A program made the position numbers and the translations under genes. A DNA stretch of 64,000 nucleotides from a virus, in IMG/VR virus record IMGVR_UViG_3300042563_003307, positions 170,067 through 234,066 of that record. One strand, given 5' to 3'. The notes under the pieces are model-generated. The model saw only the letters and a program-made list of their open reading frames with translations, ran no database searches and was not told the DNA's origin. Positions within the stretch are counted from its first letter, which is position 1. Each line of letters begins with the position of its first letter. Of this stretch, positions 28,411-38,358 are shown piece after piece.

Positions 28411-29625
28411 TTATAGTTTCAAGAAAACCTTTCTAGTAGCTACGTCCATTCTTGTTATTTGAACGGTAATATTATCGTTCTTTGTAAGTGAATCAACCTT
28501 AACATTATCAGGAAGTTCGGATACGTGAAGTAATCCAACAATTCCATCTCCAACATCTACGAACACTCCATAATCTTTAACAGATTTTATTGTCCCTTTA
28601 ACTTCAACTGGAAAACTTTTATACTTAGTAGCAACATCAGTCCATGGGTCAACAATTTCAACATGCTCTAATTGAGTCAACGTTATTTTATCGTTATTGA
28701 TTATCTCTTTAATCTTAAATTCAATAACATCGCCTGGATTAATTTCTCTAGCCTTATGTTTTCTTGCCATTTCTGTGTTTAAATCATTTGCATGAATCAT
28801 TCCAGTTAAACAATTATCAAATTCAACAAATACTCCGTATTTTGTAGAACCTGTTACGTTACCTTCTTTGGTTTCTCCAGGGGTATTTCTAAGGTCTTCA
28901 ATAGCATTTGGAATAAGCGCTTGAAGATATTTTCTATGGGATACTATTACTGTTCCTTTTTCCGGAGAGAAACTCATCGGTACTACGTACATTTGTGTGT
29001 TAATTACAGAACCAAAGTCTGCAAGTTTATTAATACCAGCTAGGGATCCTGGCATAAAGCAATCAACTCCTTGAACATTAACAAAGTAACCTCCACCTGG
29101 AATCATACTTGTTACAGTTCCCATATATGCAGTATTTCCAGTTTCAGCAGATGCTAAAATTTCTCTTAATGTAGCAGCTTTGATACCAGCTTCAACAGAA
29201 CCTAATACAAATCCTCTAGTACTTTTACTTTTTTCTGCTGTAATTTCAACAGATATTTCAGTTCCAGGAATTAATTTTGCTCTTGAGATTGTAGATTCTT
29301 TTGACAATTGAACATACACCATTTCACGATATCCAATATCGATAGATGCCCATTCCATGTCTACTGCATAAACTTTACCAGTATGCGTTTCTCCAGCATG
29401 TATTACATGTGTTTGATTATTTTCACTCCAGTGACTTTCCATTAAATTAAGAAGTTCTTGAGCATATGGTTCTCTAGAATAAACCTTAACACCATCTGGC
29501 GCTTTTACATGCTGGTTTATTTTTCTAAGAGTAGATGGGCAATCTGCAGAATATGCTTCCCAATCGAAGTTAGAGATATCGTTTGATAAATTCTCTGTTT
29601 GTTTAGTTAAAACGTCTTGTGACAT
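28411..29625 (-). CDS. Ribosomal protein S1-like RNA-binding protein, four S1 domains
   Basis: 404 residues. Four OB-fold S1 motifs can be read: about 77-145 (GETHTGKVYAVDMEWASIDI), 163-232 (NTAYMGTVTSMIPGGGYFVNV), 252-320 (ETKEGNVTGSTKYGVFVEFD) and 338-404 (VEVKGTIKSVKDYGVFVDVG). Domains 3 and 4 are canonical (KYGVFVEF, DYGVFVDV, GLLHVSEL); 1 and 2 are more diverged. Cellular S1 usually has about six domains and more than 550 residues, so this is a shorter version. S1 helps unstructured mRNA onto the 30S subunit. A phage copy may direct ribosomes to phage messages or protect RNA. It ends at a strong terminator and sits among baseplate genes, so late expression is likely. Confidence 0.9.
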   Translation of the reverse strand: MSQDVLTKQTENLSNDISNFDWEAYSADCPSTLRKINQHVKAPDGVKVYSREPYAQELLNLMESHWSENNQTHVIHAGETHTGKVYAVDMEWASIDIGYREMVYVQLSKESTISRAKLIPGTEISVEITAEKSKSTRGFVLGSVEAGIKAATLREILASAETGNTAYMGTVTSMIPGGGYFVNVQGVDCFMPGSLAGINKLADFGSVINTQMYVVPMSFSPEKGTVIVSHRKYLQALIPNAIEDLRNTPGETKEGNVTGSTKYGVFVEFDNCLTGMIHANDLNTEMARKHKAREINPGDVIEFKIKEIINNDKITLTQLEHVEIVDPWTDVATKYKSFPVEVKGTIKSVKDYGVFVDVGDGIVGLLHVSELPDNVKVDSLTKNDNITVQITRMDVATRKVFLKL

Positions 29626-29668
29626 TGTTTTTATTTTTAAAAGGTTAATAAATTATATATTTGTTTTT

Positions 29669-31834
29669 TTAGAATGCTAGCGGTGAAAATCCTATCATAG
29701 GTGCAGTACTTGTACCTACTGGTATTTTTCCATTGTATATGAATTTTAGGTCTAAAAGATGTTTTGAGCATGCAACTGCAACCGCAGTTGCAACTGCTTT
29801 AGTAGCTGTTTTTAATGTTGGTTCAATTTTAAATCTTTTACCAGTATTCCATGCTCTTCTTAAGTCTGCTCCTAGTTTTGCCTCATCTCCGTAATATATT
29901 GGAATGTAACTTCCAGGTTGGGGTATTAAACAAGGTAATATTGGAGGTGACGTTGCAAATGGTTGAGCTGCTGTAGATTTCCAATAATCAAGTATACATT
30001 TTGACATTACGCAATATGCATCATCCGCACCGCATGCATTTCCAGCTTTTTTGTTATCTTCTGCTATTTGATTAATATGACGGATTTTTAGGTTTCTATA
30101 TCTAACCTTTTCAATATCATATTTAGCTAGTTTTGCCTTTAAACGAATTGGTTCGGTTTTCATAGACCATTGTTTAAACGTTTCATTTTTTGTACTTGAT
30201 GCGGTCGCTGCAACTATTGGGTTTTTGGCTGGAGCTCCTGCTTGATCGTTGTCAATCCCTTTAACATAAGTAAATATGCAAATAAAAGTTGAAGTTATCC
30301 ATTTTGGAATACTATTAGGCCTATCATCGTACTCTTCTTGGAATAATCTATCATTAGTTGCTACTTCTTTTTTAATCTTATTCTTAATCTTTATTACACG
30401 AAGAGATTGCACAGTTAACTCTCTATTTAATGTATCTATTTTTTTATCATCTTTTTTGAACTTTGCAATTGCTAATTCATTTTGGTATAACCTAATTTTT
30501 GCCATTATATAATCAATTGAATCAACTTCTTTAATTTCATTGATATTTTTTTTAACAATATCGATGTTAATTAACTGTAATTCTACTGTAAGTTTCTGAT
30601 TCAACCTTTCAATTTTATCAGATACTGAAGTAGCACTTCCATTATAATTATTAAAATTTTTATATGCTAATTCAATTTTTTCTAGCGAAATTTCTGATTG
30701 AAGTAATTCAACATATGCATATCTTTTTTCAATTGATTTGAGATTAATTTTTGTATTTAATTTATCATACTTTTCTTTCGCTTTTCTAATAGATTCACGA
30801 GCTGAATCATATTGATTTCGATAATTATATCTAGTAACATTCGTTGAGTTATCGGCGTTTGTTTGAGGCAATCCATTAATTCCAGTATTAGTTTTTATAG
30901 ATTCAGCTTCTTTGTCAAAAAATTCTAAAACCTTCTTACTTACTTTTTTGGCGAAATCTCCATGATATGGAAGTCTTTCAACCCAATCTAAATATTCTTC
31001 TGTTCCATCATTTTCATGTATTACTTTATTTGTAAGTTCATCAACTTGTTGAGCCTCTGTCATAGGTTTTACAAGTTGAAAAACAATAGGTGGATCCACT
31101 TTAATTTCAACTGCCTTTGTATCTTCTTTTATTTCTATTGAAGCGCTTCTATCTATATTTTTAATTTCTGCCTTTTTAGATGCATCCATTGCACTAATAA
31201 AAACATACTCATATTTACCAGGATCTGTAGGAGCCAAAAACTTTACAATTCCTGCGCTATCAGATGTCAATGCAGGTTGTATTAATCCATTTAATGAATA
31301 TGTAAATTCATATGGAGAAGTTCCATCCCCGCCAACAACTGACATTGTTACATATCGAAGTTCTGGTTGATTGTCTACATTTTCAGAAGTTATATCAATA
31401 TCTCCAAAAAGATTAGTTAATGGAACTATTGGTTTTGGAATTATACACGTAGTAGGAAACAATGGGTAAAATTCAAAAGGGTCTATTGTTTCCTTATTCT
31501 TAAGGGTCCACTCTTCAAATTCACAATCTGGATTCATGCTTAAATCTACTCCAGGAAGTTTTTCAAACATATCTTCATATAATGAGTTTCCAAATTTATC
31601 TTCTAATTGAGGTTCAAGAGATTTGAATAGCATATTGAATGCTTTTTTAAATCCTTCTTCAAGTATTGGTTTTTGTCCAGATTTATGGATATTTCCAAAT
31701 GGAGTTTGTGAGGTTTTAACAGCATTAAAATATTCATTAGCAACAAACATACCGAAATCGTCTGGACCTTTAGAAGTTCTACTGGCCAGTTTTTTGGAAA
31801 CGTTATTAATAAATATTGGCCACTGTGCAGGCAT
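29669..31834 (-). CDS. Large structural protein with central coiled coil, next to the spike gene
   Basis: 721 residues. The N-terminal 130 residues are mixed. Around 175-250 is an Ig-like beta segment (VVGGDGTSPYEFTYSLNG, PTDPGKYEYVFISA). Residues 340-520 are highly charged and helical (YDSARESIRKAKEKYDKL, IRLYQNELAIAKFKKDDKKI), predicted coiled coil. The C-terminal 120 residues contain several Cys (NACGADDAYCVMSKCILDYW) and end GFSPLAF. It lies between the gp5-type spike gene and the S1-like gene. A tail or baseplate role is inferred from context; a tape-measure function is unlikely given the length and Ig-like part. Confidence 0.72.
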   Translation of the reverse strand: MPAQWPIFINNVSKKLASRTSKGPDDFGMFVANEYFNAVKTSQTPFGNIHKSGQKPILEEGFKKAFNMLFKSLEPQLEDKFGNSLYEDMFEKLPGVDLSMNPDCEFEEWTLKNKETIDPFEFYPLFPTTCIIPKPIVPLTNLFGDIDITSENVDNQPELRYVTMSVVGGDGTSPYEFTYSLNGLIQPALTSDSAGIVKFLAPTDPGKYEYVFISAMDASKKAEIKNIDRSASIEIKEDTKAVEIKVDPPIVFQLVKPMTEAQQVDELTNKVIHENDGTEEYLDWVERLPYHGDFAKKVSKKVLEFFDKEAESIKTNTGINGLPQTNADNSTNVTRYNYRNQYDSARESIRKAKEKYDKLNTKINLKSIEKRYAYVELLQSEISLEKIELAYKNFNNYNGSATSVSDKIERLNQKLTVELQLINIDIVKKNINEIKEVDSIDYIMAKIRLYQNELAIAKFKKDDKKIDTLNRELTVQSLRVIKIKNKIKKEVATNDRLFQEEYDDRPNSIPKWITSTFICIFTYVKGIDNDQAGAPAKNPIVAATASSTKNETFKQWSMKTEPIRLKAKLAKYDIEKVRYRNLKIRHINQIAEDNKKAGNACGADDAYCVMSKCILDYWKSTAAQPFATSPPILPCLIPQPGSYIPIYYGDEAKLGADLRRAWNTGKRFKIEPTLKTATKAVATAVAVACSKHLLDLKFIYNGKIPVGTSTAPMIGFSPLAF

Positions 31835-31865
31835 ATTGTGTTAATTTATAGGATATTTATCCCAA

Positions 31866-32585
31866 TTATTTATTCTTTTGCTGATATGTTATATGCGAAC
31901 TTTTAAGACTTGAAATTGTCGAAGGAGTCGGTGGTGAAGGAGGTCCTGAAGGTCCTGTTGGAGTTGGATGGATATGTGCTTTATAATCATCCAATAGTTT
32001 ATTTAACCATTTTTCTAAAGAGACTCCACGAACTGTAGGTTCATCTTCATTTTCACTTCCCTCTCCAGTATTACTTAAGAATACATTTCCAGAGTCTAGG
32101 AATATCTTGTCTTTAGTTGAAATTTTAATAAATCCCTTCTCATCAATTTGAATTAATGGACGTTCTTTAGCTCCAGTTCCTCTGGTAATTACCAATCCAT
32201 CTTCAGGAGAATGATAGATTCTTATATTTCTTACTTCATCATATATTAATGAAACAACATCATGTGCGGCTCCCGACTTATCAAGAACATCTGCTTTAAG
32301 AGCTTTACTTTGATTGACTTGAAACCAATATTCAGGGTGATAGATATTACCATTATCAAAACGAACAGCAACTATAGTTCCAATATTTGGAGTATTATGA
32401 GAACCAACTAAATCTCTATTCATTGGTGTTGCCCATGGAATAGCATCATTGGGAAGTTTATCAAACTTCCCATATACTTTAACTCTGCATCTTCCCCAAT
32501 TCTTAGGATCCGCATTATCTACAACCTCACCTATCCAATGGGTCTCCCTAATGTTATCCTTTTCTAATTCAGTATCTGTTGCCAT
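31866..32585 (-). CDS. Baseplate spike protein with gp5-type OB fold, no lysozyme domain
   Basis: 239 residues. Residues 15-110 match the gp5/VgrG OB-fold pattern: HWIGEVVDNADPKNWGRCRVKVYG, then IPWATPM and PNIGTIVAVRFDNGN. Residues 120-190 are beta-rich, probably the shaft. Residues 205-225 are a Pro/Gly/Ser-rich tail with HIHPTPTGPSGPP, reminiscent of the His/Pro tails before spike tips. T4 gp5 has a lysozyme domain between OB fold and helix; none is present here. The start overlaps the upstream stop at 32585 and the gene belongs to the hub operon with the gp27-type gene. Confidence 0.85.
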   Translation of the reverse strand: MATDTELEKDNIRETHWIGEVVDNADPKNWGRCRVKVYGKFDKLPNDAIPWATPMNRDLVGSHNTPNIGTIVAVRFDNGNIYHPEYWFQVNQSKALKADVLDKSGAAHDVVSLIYDEVRNIRIYHSPEDGLVITRGTGAKERPLIQIDEKGFIKISTKDKIFLDSGNVFLSNTGEGSENEDEPTVRGVSLEKWLNKLLDDYKAHIHPTPTGPSGPPSPPTPSTISSLKSSHITYQQKNK

Positions 32586-33790
32586 TATTTATTATAAATG
32601 TTACCTAAGTTATTAATCGCCGCTTTATTAAGTCCTTGTCCTATTGTAGAACCTGGTAAGATTCCATACACATTAGCTTGAATGGCAGCTCCTATATTTC
32701 TTCCCGCAATTACATCATTTGCGGCACTTGTGACTGCTTGGTCTGCTCTTCTTATAACATTCGAAAATACATTTTCGAATTTAGGAATTCTGTTAAGCGT
32801 CTCATCCTTTAACCTTTGTAGAGCTTCTGCTTTCTTTTTTTCTGCAAGAGCTTTTAAGTCTCGTGCGGCACTTTCCTTTACTTTATCAACTTTACCTTTA
32901 AGTTTATCTTTAGCAAATTCAATAGGAGTTTTTGATGAGGATGAAAACATTTCTTGGTCAGGCGCGGGAGACAATTGAGCCTCTGCGTAACTTTGTTTAA
33001 TGATTCCGTTTAACACTCTTGCTTCAACCTTTTCGATTTTTTCATATTTTATCGTAAGAGCTTCTTTTGCCATTTCAGGGTTTTTACTAAGATCTGCAAA
33101 AACAGTAGTTCCTGATGCTAAATCAAACTCACAGTATTTTGCACCTATTAAAAAGTAGGGACGACCTTCTGGTCCAGAAATACCTGCATTTTTATTTTCG
33201 GTATCAATTTTTGGTTTCATATTATCTGGAAATCCGGCAATAGCACTTTTATCTAGTTTTTTGGGAATCCCATTTACCTTTACATCTTCTACAATTGCAA
33301 TCGATCGTACTTCAGTAACATATATCCACATTCTAAACTTTCTTAAGTTAGCAGGGATTATGTAACTCCACTTTCTCTCGTCAAATATTGCTCTTCTATA
33401 TAAGTGCATTAAACCAGAAATTGTAAGATTTAAAGATTCTAATGTTTCAATTTCAAATTTTGCATCATCACCTCCAATGTATGCATTTTGAGGATTATAT
33501 TGTTGCAGTCTTTCTAGTCCCTTAAATGATTGCCAAAACCATGGCAATTCTTTATTAATAGTTTCTAGTGTTTTTATAAAATTTTGTAAGTCATTGAGTC
33601 TTTCTGCATAAAAAGAGTCTTGCGCTGCCAATGGTTTTAAAAAATTAACAGCCCCACCTGCAAGAAGTGGAGAGCTTTCTATATCATAAAAATCGAATAA
33701 TAAAGCAAAAGAAAGATACGTCGGATCTTGGTAAGGGTATTTCCTGTAGGAACCTTTTCTAAAATCCATTGGTGTTTTAAAATCTGACAT
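32585..33790 (-). CDS. Baseplate hub/tail-tube-like protein (unassigned, possible gp54-type)
   Basis: 401 residues. Residues 120-250 contain a pattern like tail-tube-fold proteins: LNLTISGLMHLYRRAIFDERK, LRKFRMWIYVTEVRSI, then GAKYCEFDLASGTTVF and EALTIKYEKIEK. The C-terminal 120 residues are Ala/Lys/Glu-rich helix (FAKDKLKGKVDKVKESAARD). T4 gp54 and gp48 at the tube-baseplate junction use a tube-like fold, and the gene lies between the spike and hub genes, so a junction role is possible. The identification is by pattern only. Confidence 0.55.
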   Translation of the reverse strand: MSDFKTPMDFRKGSYRKYPYQDPTYLSFALLFDFYDIESSPLLAGGAVNFLKPLAAQDSFYAERLNDLQNFIKTLETINKELPWFWQSFKGLERLQQYNPQNAYIGGDDAKFEIETLESLNLTISGLMHLYRRAIFDERKWSYIIPANLRKFRMWIYVTEVRSIAIVEDVKVNGIPKKLDKSAIAGFPDNMKPKIDTENKNAGISGPEGRPYFLIGAKYCEFDLASGTTVFADLSKNPEMAKEALTIKYEKIEKVEARVLNGIIKQSYAEAQLSPAPDQEMFSSSSKTPIEFAKDKLKGKVDKVKESAARDLKALAEKKKAEALQRLKDETLNRIPKFENVFSNVIRRADQAVTSAANDVIAGRNIGAAIQANVYGILPGSTIGQGLNKAAINNLGNIYNK

Positions 33791-33811
33791 GTATTATATA
33801 TTATTTTTATT

Positions 33812-35977
33812 TTAACCTTTCATTAATTCAGCTTCATTCGCTGCTTCTGTATCCTTTAAAACATCTTCAAGTTTTTCACCTTCCACTTTACCATTTTTAG
33901 GAGGACTTGAATTCTTTTTCTGAGCATCAGAGCTTAATGTATATGAACCTACAAATGTTCCATAATCAGGTCCGTATTTAACATCCCATATATAAACTTT
34001 CTTACTTTCAGAAGAGGTAATTCCACTTTGATTAATAATATCTCCAGTTTTCCATGGATTCCATTTAAACTTAACATCTTTTTCAACCTTCTGCTCCTTA
34101 TATGTTAATGTCACTTTTATAGTATACGCACCTTCTTTATCTTTAAACGTTGCTTTAGGGACTTCAAATATAGCATTGTATTTGTCCCCTGGATCTCCTT
34201 GGTCTTCTAATGTAACGTTAGCATCATATTCTTTTTCAAGAGGTCCTACAAATTTAACCTTAATTTTAGGAGTTTCTGTAACTAGCGTTTTATCATCAGC
34301 AGTCCACTTGAATCTTGGTTTAAATTCATACCAAGAACCTAACCTATCCGCGTATTTAAAGTAACTTAAGTCCAAATCTAATACTGGTTCTTTTGGTGGT
34401 TCTGGTGGTGGTGGCGGTTCAACAGGTTCTGGAGTAGGTGGTGGTACAGGAGGAGTAGGCGCAGGTGTAGCAGGTGTTGGTGCCGCGGCAACAGTCTCTG
34501 GATTAATATTATTAATTCTACTTGGCCATTCTCTTCTTAGCAATTTTAATTTTTGTTTAACAGAAGGATCCCCTGTCTTAAAGGTATATTCAATACCTCC
34601 AACAACATAATATGACGATAAAAATTCGTCTAGTACATATTTACCAGGTTCTACTGTTGATGCATCCGGATCTACTGTAGTATCGAACCCTTTTTCTTTT
34701 TTAGCATCTTTAATAACTTTATCTGCTCCTAATTTGTCCTGTTGATTTGTATAAATAGCAACCGGTATTTTTTGGTATAAATGGATCGCAGGATTAAAAG
34801 ATGCCAATGAAACTTCCAATGACATTTTTTTAACCTCATCTAAGTTTTGAGCATTGCTTATTGCAGAATACTCGTAATTTAGATGAGTATGTGATGTTTC
34901 TGGATCTGCGTTTTTTCTACCAGTATATTTTGTCTTTGTTTCACCTTTATAACGATCTTCATCTCTTCGACCCTTCATAGGTTCCTCAATATCCGACATT
35001 TTCTTGCTTGCAAGAGGTTCAATTTCATGACTTACTAGTCCCTCATCTGAATCATCTTCAAAATATTGAAGAGTTCTTTTGTAACCATTTTTTTTGGTTT
35101 TACTTCCAGCACTATTTGCTAGAGACTGTGCCTCAATAAATAGGTTGGTACCTGCATCTCTTTTATGATTGGTTAATATAAGTGGTTTTTTAGTTTGATT
35201 TGCTGAATCATCTGATCCATTTCCAGGCATATCATTAAGTTCTCTATCATAAGAAGCAATAATGTCGTCAATAGATTCTTCTGATTCTAATAAAGTATTT
35301 AAGTTAACATAATTAACATAGTAGTATTGATCGATACAATACGTCTGGAAACTATCCTCATCAATGTACGAGTGTTTTACCAAATCTTCCAATGTATCAA
35401 ATCTACTATTATAAGGTAAAACCAGGGTACATGAATCATCAGCAGAATCAATATTGGTTGCAACTCCAAGCTTTAAATCATTAGCAATTGCTTCAAGATG
35501 GTCTAGAGAAGTACCTTTCCCATAAGATTTGCATTCATCAGCATATAAACCGGGAACTTTAATCCTTCCTGAAAAATTATATTTTCCTCCTTTGACATTT
35601 GAGTTTTGTCTAGGTTGGTCAGCACTTGTAATATCGAAATCGATTCTAATATCTTTATACGATGTTTTGTCAAGGGTACCCATTCTAAAGTTAATAACAT
35701 CACCATCTCTAGGGAATGTGTCAATTGTAAATAGACCTTGAGTATCTGCAAGAGTAAGGTCTATTGTTGGGAGAGACCCATTACAATCTAATACCATTTT
35801 CAAAACGTCTCGGTCACTAAAAACATATCCATTGATAGAAACCATTAGTATATAACCTTTACTAGTGTTAGCTTTAGTTGCATCACCTTCACCTTCACCG
35901 AACGATTCAAAAGTAACCTTGTCTAACTTAATAGTAGGCTCTGTTATTGTAAGAATATGATTATTAATTGATGCCAT
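33812..35977 (-). CDS. Baseplate hub protein, gp27 / tail protein D-like
   Basis: 721 residues. The N-terminal 250 residues have hub features: VSINGYVFSDRDVLKMVLDC, IDLTLADTQGLFTIDTFPRDGD, and LDHLEAIANDLKLGVATNID followed by DLVKHSYIDEDSFQTYCID, the conserved helix-strand of gp27 and phage D-like proteins. Around 490-530 is a Pro-rich linker (TPAPTPPVPPPTPEPVEPPP), then a C-terminal beta domain absent from T4 gp27 (391 residues), making this protein nearly twice as long. The hub forms the trimeric ring to which the gp5-type spike binds. It is directly downstream of the LysM-like gene, sharing one base (35977). Confidence 0.83.
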   Translation of the reverse strand: MASINNHILTITEPTIKLDKVTFESFGEGEGDATKANTSKGYILMVSINGYVFSDRDVLKMVLDCNGSLPTIDLTLADTQGLFTIDTFPRDGDVINFRMGTLDKTSYKDIRIDFDITSADQPRQNSNVKGGKYNFSGRIKVPGLYADECKSYGKGTSLDHLEAIANDLKLGVATNIDSADDSCTLVLPYNSRFDTLEDLVKHSYIDEDSFQTYCIDQYYYVNYVNLNTLLESEESIDDIIASYDRELNDMPGNGSDDSANQTKKPLILTNHKRDAGTNLFIEAQSLANSAGSKTKKNGYKRTLQYFEDDSDEGLVSHEIEPLASKKMSDIEEPMKGRRDEDRYKGETKTKYTGRKNADPETSHTHLNYEYSAISNAQNLDEVKKMSLEVSLASFNPAIHLYQKIPVAIYTNQQDKLGADKVIKDAKKEKGFDTTVDPDASTVEPGKYVLDEFLSSYYVVGGIEYTFKTGDPSVKQKLKLLRREWPSRINNINPETVAAAPTPATPAPTPPVPPPTPEPVEPPPPPEPPKEPVLDLDLSYFKYADRLGSWYEFKPRFKWTADDKTLVTETPKIKVKFVGPLEKEYDANVTLEDQGDPGDKYNAIFEVPKATFKDKEGAYTIKVTLTYKEQKVEKDVKFKWNPWKTGDIINQSGITSSESKKVYIWDVKYGPDYGTFVGSYTLSSDAQKKNSSPPKNGKVEGEKLEDVLKDTEAANEAELMKG

Positions 35978-36468
35978 TAAATTACTATTTTACCGTTACC
36001 GATTTTAATATTAGTATCTCCTTCTTTTAAGATATTTGGAGGTAAAATTTGTTTTGCTCCATTTGGTTTTTGTGCTGCTTTTCTTTGTAAATATTCAAGT
36101 CGTTTAGCATCTTTAATTGGAAGTCTTTTAGTATCGACAAACTGGTCTCTAATTGAAGGTTCATTTGTTGTATTTAAAATTTTAATTTCTTTGACAACTT
36201 TAAGAGCTTCTCTATGGTTTGGAATATTAAGAACATCTCCTAATTTTATAGAAAATGGATTTGAAATGCCATTCCATTTTAATATGTAATCACAGTAGTT
36301 TGCATTTCTATAATATAGTAATGAAATTAAATCAATTCTACCAACCTGATCCTCAGTAACAGTATGTTCATTTATTGTTTCATTGTTTTCAATAAATACA
36401 AGAGTAGGCTTGGTAAATTTATATCTACCATCTACTAATTTCTTTTTATTTAGTGTATCAAACTGCAT
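35977..36468 (-). CDS. LysM-containing baseplate protein, gp53-like
   Basis: 163 residues. Residues 40-95 (DLISLLYYRNANYCDYILKW, then NPFSIKLGDVLNIP) follow the LysM-like pattern used by T4 gp53 and related contractile-tail proteins, in which a helix and strands precede G-x-x-L-x-I-P. The C-terminus is Lys/Pro-rich and unstructured. The gene overlaps its neighbours by one base on both sides (36468 and 35977), showing tight coupling with the tube-cap and hub genes. gp53 clamps the wedge core to the hub in T4. Confidence 0.75.
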   Translation of the reverse strand: MQFDTLNKKKLVDGRYKFTKPTLVFIENNETINEHTVTEDQVGRIDLISLLYYRNANYCDYILKWNGISNPFSIKLGDVLNIPNHREALKVVKEIKILNTTNEPSIRDQFVDTKRLPIKDAKRLEYLQRKAAQKPNGAKQILPPNILKEGDTNIKIGNGKIVI

Positions 36469-38315
36469 TATCCGTTACTTAATTTTCTAAAGTTATTTAC
36501 AAAGGTATCTTTACCTGCTCCTTTTCTATCCTTGTTTCCATATTCATTAACATCAACTGTTTTGTTAATATCTGCAACATCATCAGGTTGAACATAGAAT
36601 CGTCCCCTTCCTGAGTTAAACATTGATTCAATTTCTGCTTTATCTCTTGGTCGGCCTGGTTTTAACTTAATAACTGCAGTCATGTGTTCTGGAAAATCTT
36701 GAATTCCCATACCACCTTCAAATGTTATCTCACAGTCAGTCATACATAGGTTACCAATTACCATTATTGGATTAAGCGGATTCCCTACAGTTAAGTGCCA
36801 GTTTCCAGTAGGATCCCCTGTAAGTAATGAAGCTGCTGCCTGTCCTCCCTGTGGAGTATTAAACATATCCATCGCCATACCTCCAATAAGATTATTTAAA
36901 AACTTATTATCTTTAAGAGCTCCTAATGCACCTCCAATATCTCCGCTCATTAACGCTCCTGCAGCACCTGCCATTCCGGTTCCTGCTCCTTTGAACATTT
37001 TACCCATATCATCAACAATACTTCCTGCAAATCCAAGATAATCTCCTTCTCGAAGTTTACTTAAATTACCTAAAGGTTTTGCAACTGACCCATCTCCAAT
37101 GTATCTAACAGAGCCTCCCCAAAAAGGAGCATTATTATATGTTAACGCTAGAATATTTGCAAGTTGGTCTAACATCATGATTTTAGGATTTGCTCCTTCA
37201 AATGCTCTAAGTTCATATTCAAACTTAATAGTAAATTCTTGTTCAAATTTAAGACCCTGTTCTCTAACTAATACGTTCTTAATAACATTCATTGGACCGA
37301 AAACATGGTTAGGATATGTAGCACTGAATGAATCAAATCCAGCATTTTGTTTATTTGCGTTTGCAGCAACTGCGTCTCTACCTGCTCCTCCATTTGCCAT
37401 GGCAGAAAGAATTTTATTCCCTTCAACAATACTACCAAATTTTGCAGAAGCAGCTCCTTGCTGTGAATTTAATGTTTGCACTGTTGATTCTGCATCTTTC
37501 CATCCGTATCCATTTGTGAATTTTAATATATCTCCCATGTTATTTCCAGGAGTTTCGCCAAGCCAAGTTACTGCACGGGCAATATCCGGTTGTTGTATGC
37601 TTTCCATAGTTTTTCCATCTTGGGCAAGAGCCTGTGGAGTTACAATATCATCAGCAGCTGGATATGAGAATCTACGAAGTGTAATAAGCATATTGTTAGG
37701 GATTTTACCATAATATTTTGCCAATGCAAAATCTGAGTATTGGTATCTATATGCATAATTATCAGTAAGAGCCGAAGTTCTTTCTATAATCTGAGTTACT
37801 GTTGGATTTTTAAGGTCATTAATATTTATTTTTTGATAAACAGTATTTCCATCAATGTTAGATATAAATCCGTTTTTAGAAGAATCTAATGGATTTCCTC
37901 TATAATTAATTAGCGAATACTTATTAAAAGCAGAATATGGTCTTGCACCAACTGTTATCTTTTTACCTTCATTTCCAGGTTGAGTTGACTTATATACTTC
38001 AGAATCTACAATATCACTATAGTATTTGGACTTTCCGGTTTCGGCACCTAATATTGTAAAGGGTTGATCAGATGAAGCAGCTCTTTTTTGCGTTTGATCC
38101 TCTGTTTTTGGATCTTTTGCAACAGGTTTTCCGCTGCCCTTTGAACCCGAATGTACACCATCTGGATTTGAACCTTCAATATTTGCAGCATCTAATCCAG
38201 CTACATTTTTAACAGCACTAATAAATCCTTTTCCTATCGAGGATTCTTTAGTAGTTTTAAATGCAGATCCAGCCTTTTCCGTTACTTTATCAAACCAGCC
38301 TTTTTCTCCAGCCAT
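36468..38315 (-). CDS. Baseplate tube cap/initiator, gp48/gp54-like
   Basis: 615 residues. The C-terminal 120 residues (GNWHLTVGNPLNPIMVIGNL, then CEITFEGGMGIQDFPEHMTA and LKPGRPRDKAEIESMF) resemble the conserved end of myovirus tube-baseplate junction proteins. The centre has LVREQGLKFEQEFTIKFEYE and a Gly/Ala-rich stretch (GAGTGMAGAAGALMSGD), which could be a hydrophobic hinge. The N-terminal 100 residues are Lys/Ser/Gly-rich and probably flexible. In T4 gp48 and gp54 start tail-tube assembly on the baseplate. The first gene of the hub operon, it follows the 195-residue gene after 43 bases. Confidence 0.65.
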   Translation of the reverse strand: MAGEKGWFDKVTEKAGSAFKTTKESSIGKGFISAVKNVAGLDAANIEGSNPDGVHSGSKGSGKPVAKDPKTEDQTQKRAASSDQPFTILGAETGKSKYYSDIVDSEVYKSTQPGNEGKKITVGARPYSAFNKYSLINYRGNPLDSSKNGFISNIDGNTVYQKININDLKNPTVTQIIERTSALTDNYAYRYQYSDFALAKYYGKIPNNMLITLRRFSYPAADDIVTPQALAQDGKTMESIQQPDIARAVTWLGETPGNNMGDILKFTNGYGWKDAESTVQTLNSQQGAASAKFGSIVEGNKILSAMANGGAGRDAVAANANKQNAGFDSFSATYPNHVFGPMNVIKNVLVREQGLKFEQEFTIKFEYELRAFEGANPKIMMLDQLANILALTYNNAPFWGGSVRYIGDGSVAKPLGNLSKLREGDYLGFAGSIVDDMGKMFKGAGTGMAGAAGALMSGDIGGALGALKDNKFLNNLIGGMAMDMFNTPQGGQAAASLLTGDPTGNWHLTVGNPLNPIMVIGNLCMTDCEITFEGGMGIQDFPEHMTAVIKLKPGRPRDKAEIESMFNSGRGRFYVQPDDVADINKTVDVNEYGNKDRKGAGKDTFVNNFRKLSNG

Positions 38316-38358
38316 TCCTATTAAATATATTTGTTTAGGTATATATCATCGAAACTGG

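Noticed and set aside
35503-35751. Minus-strand frame of 82 codons within the hub gene
   Set aside because: Out-of-frame shadow; the gp27-type frame is continuous and has conserved segments.
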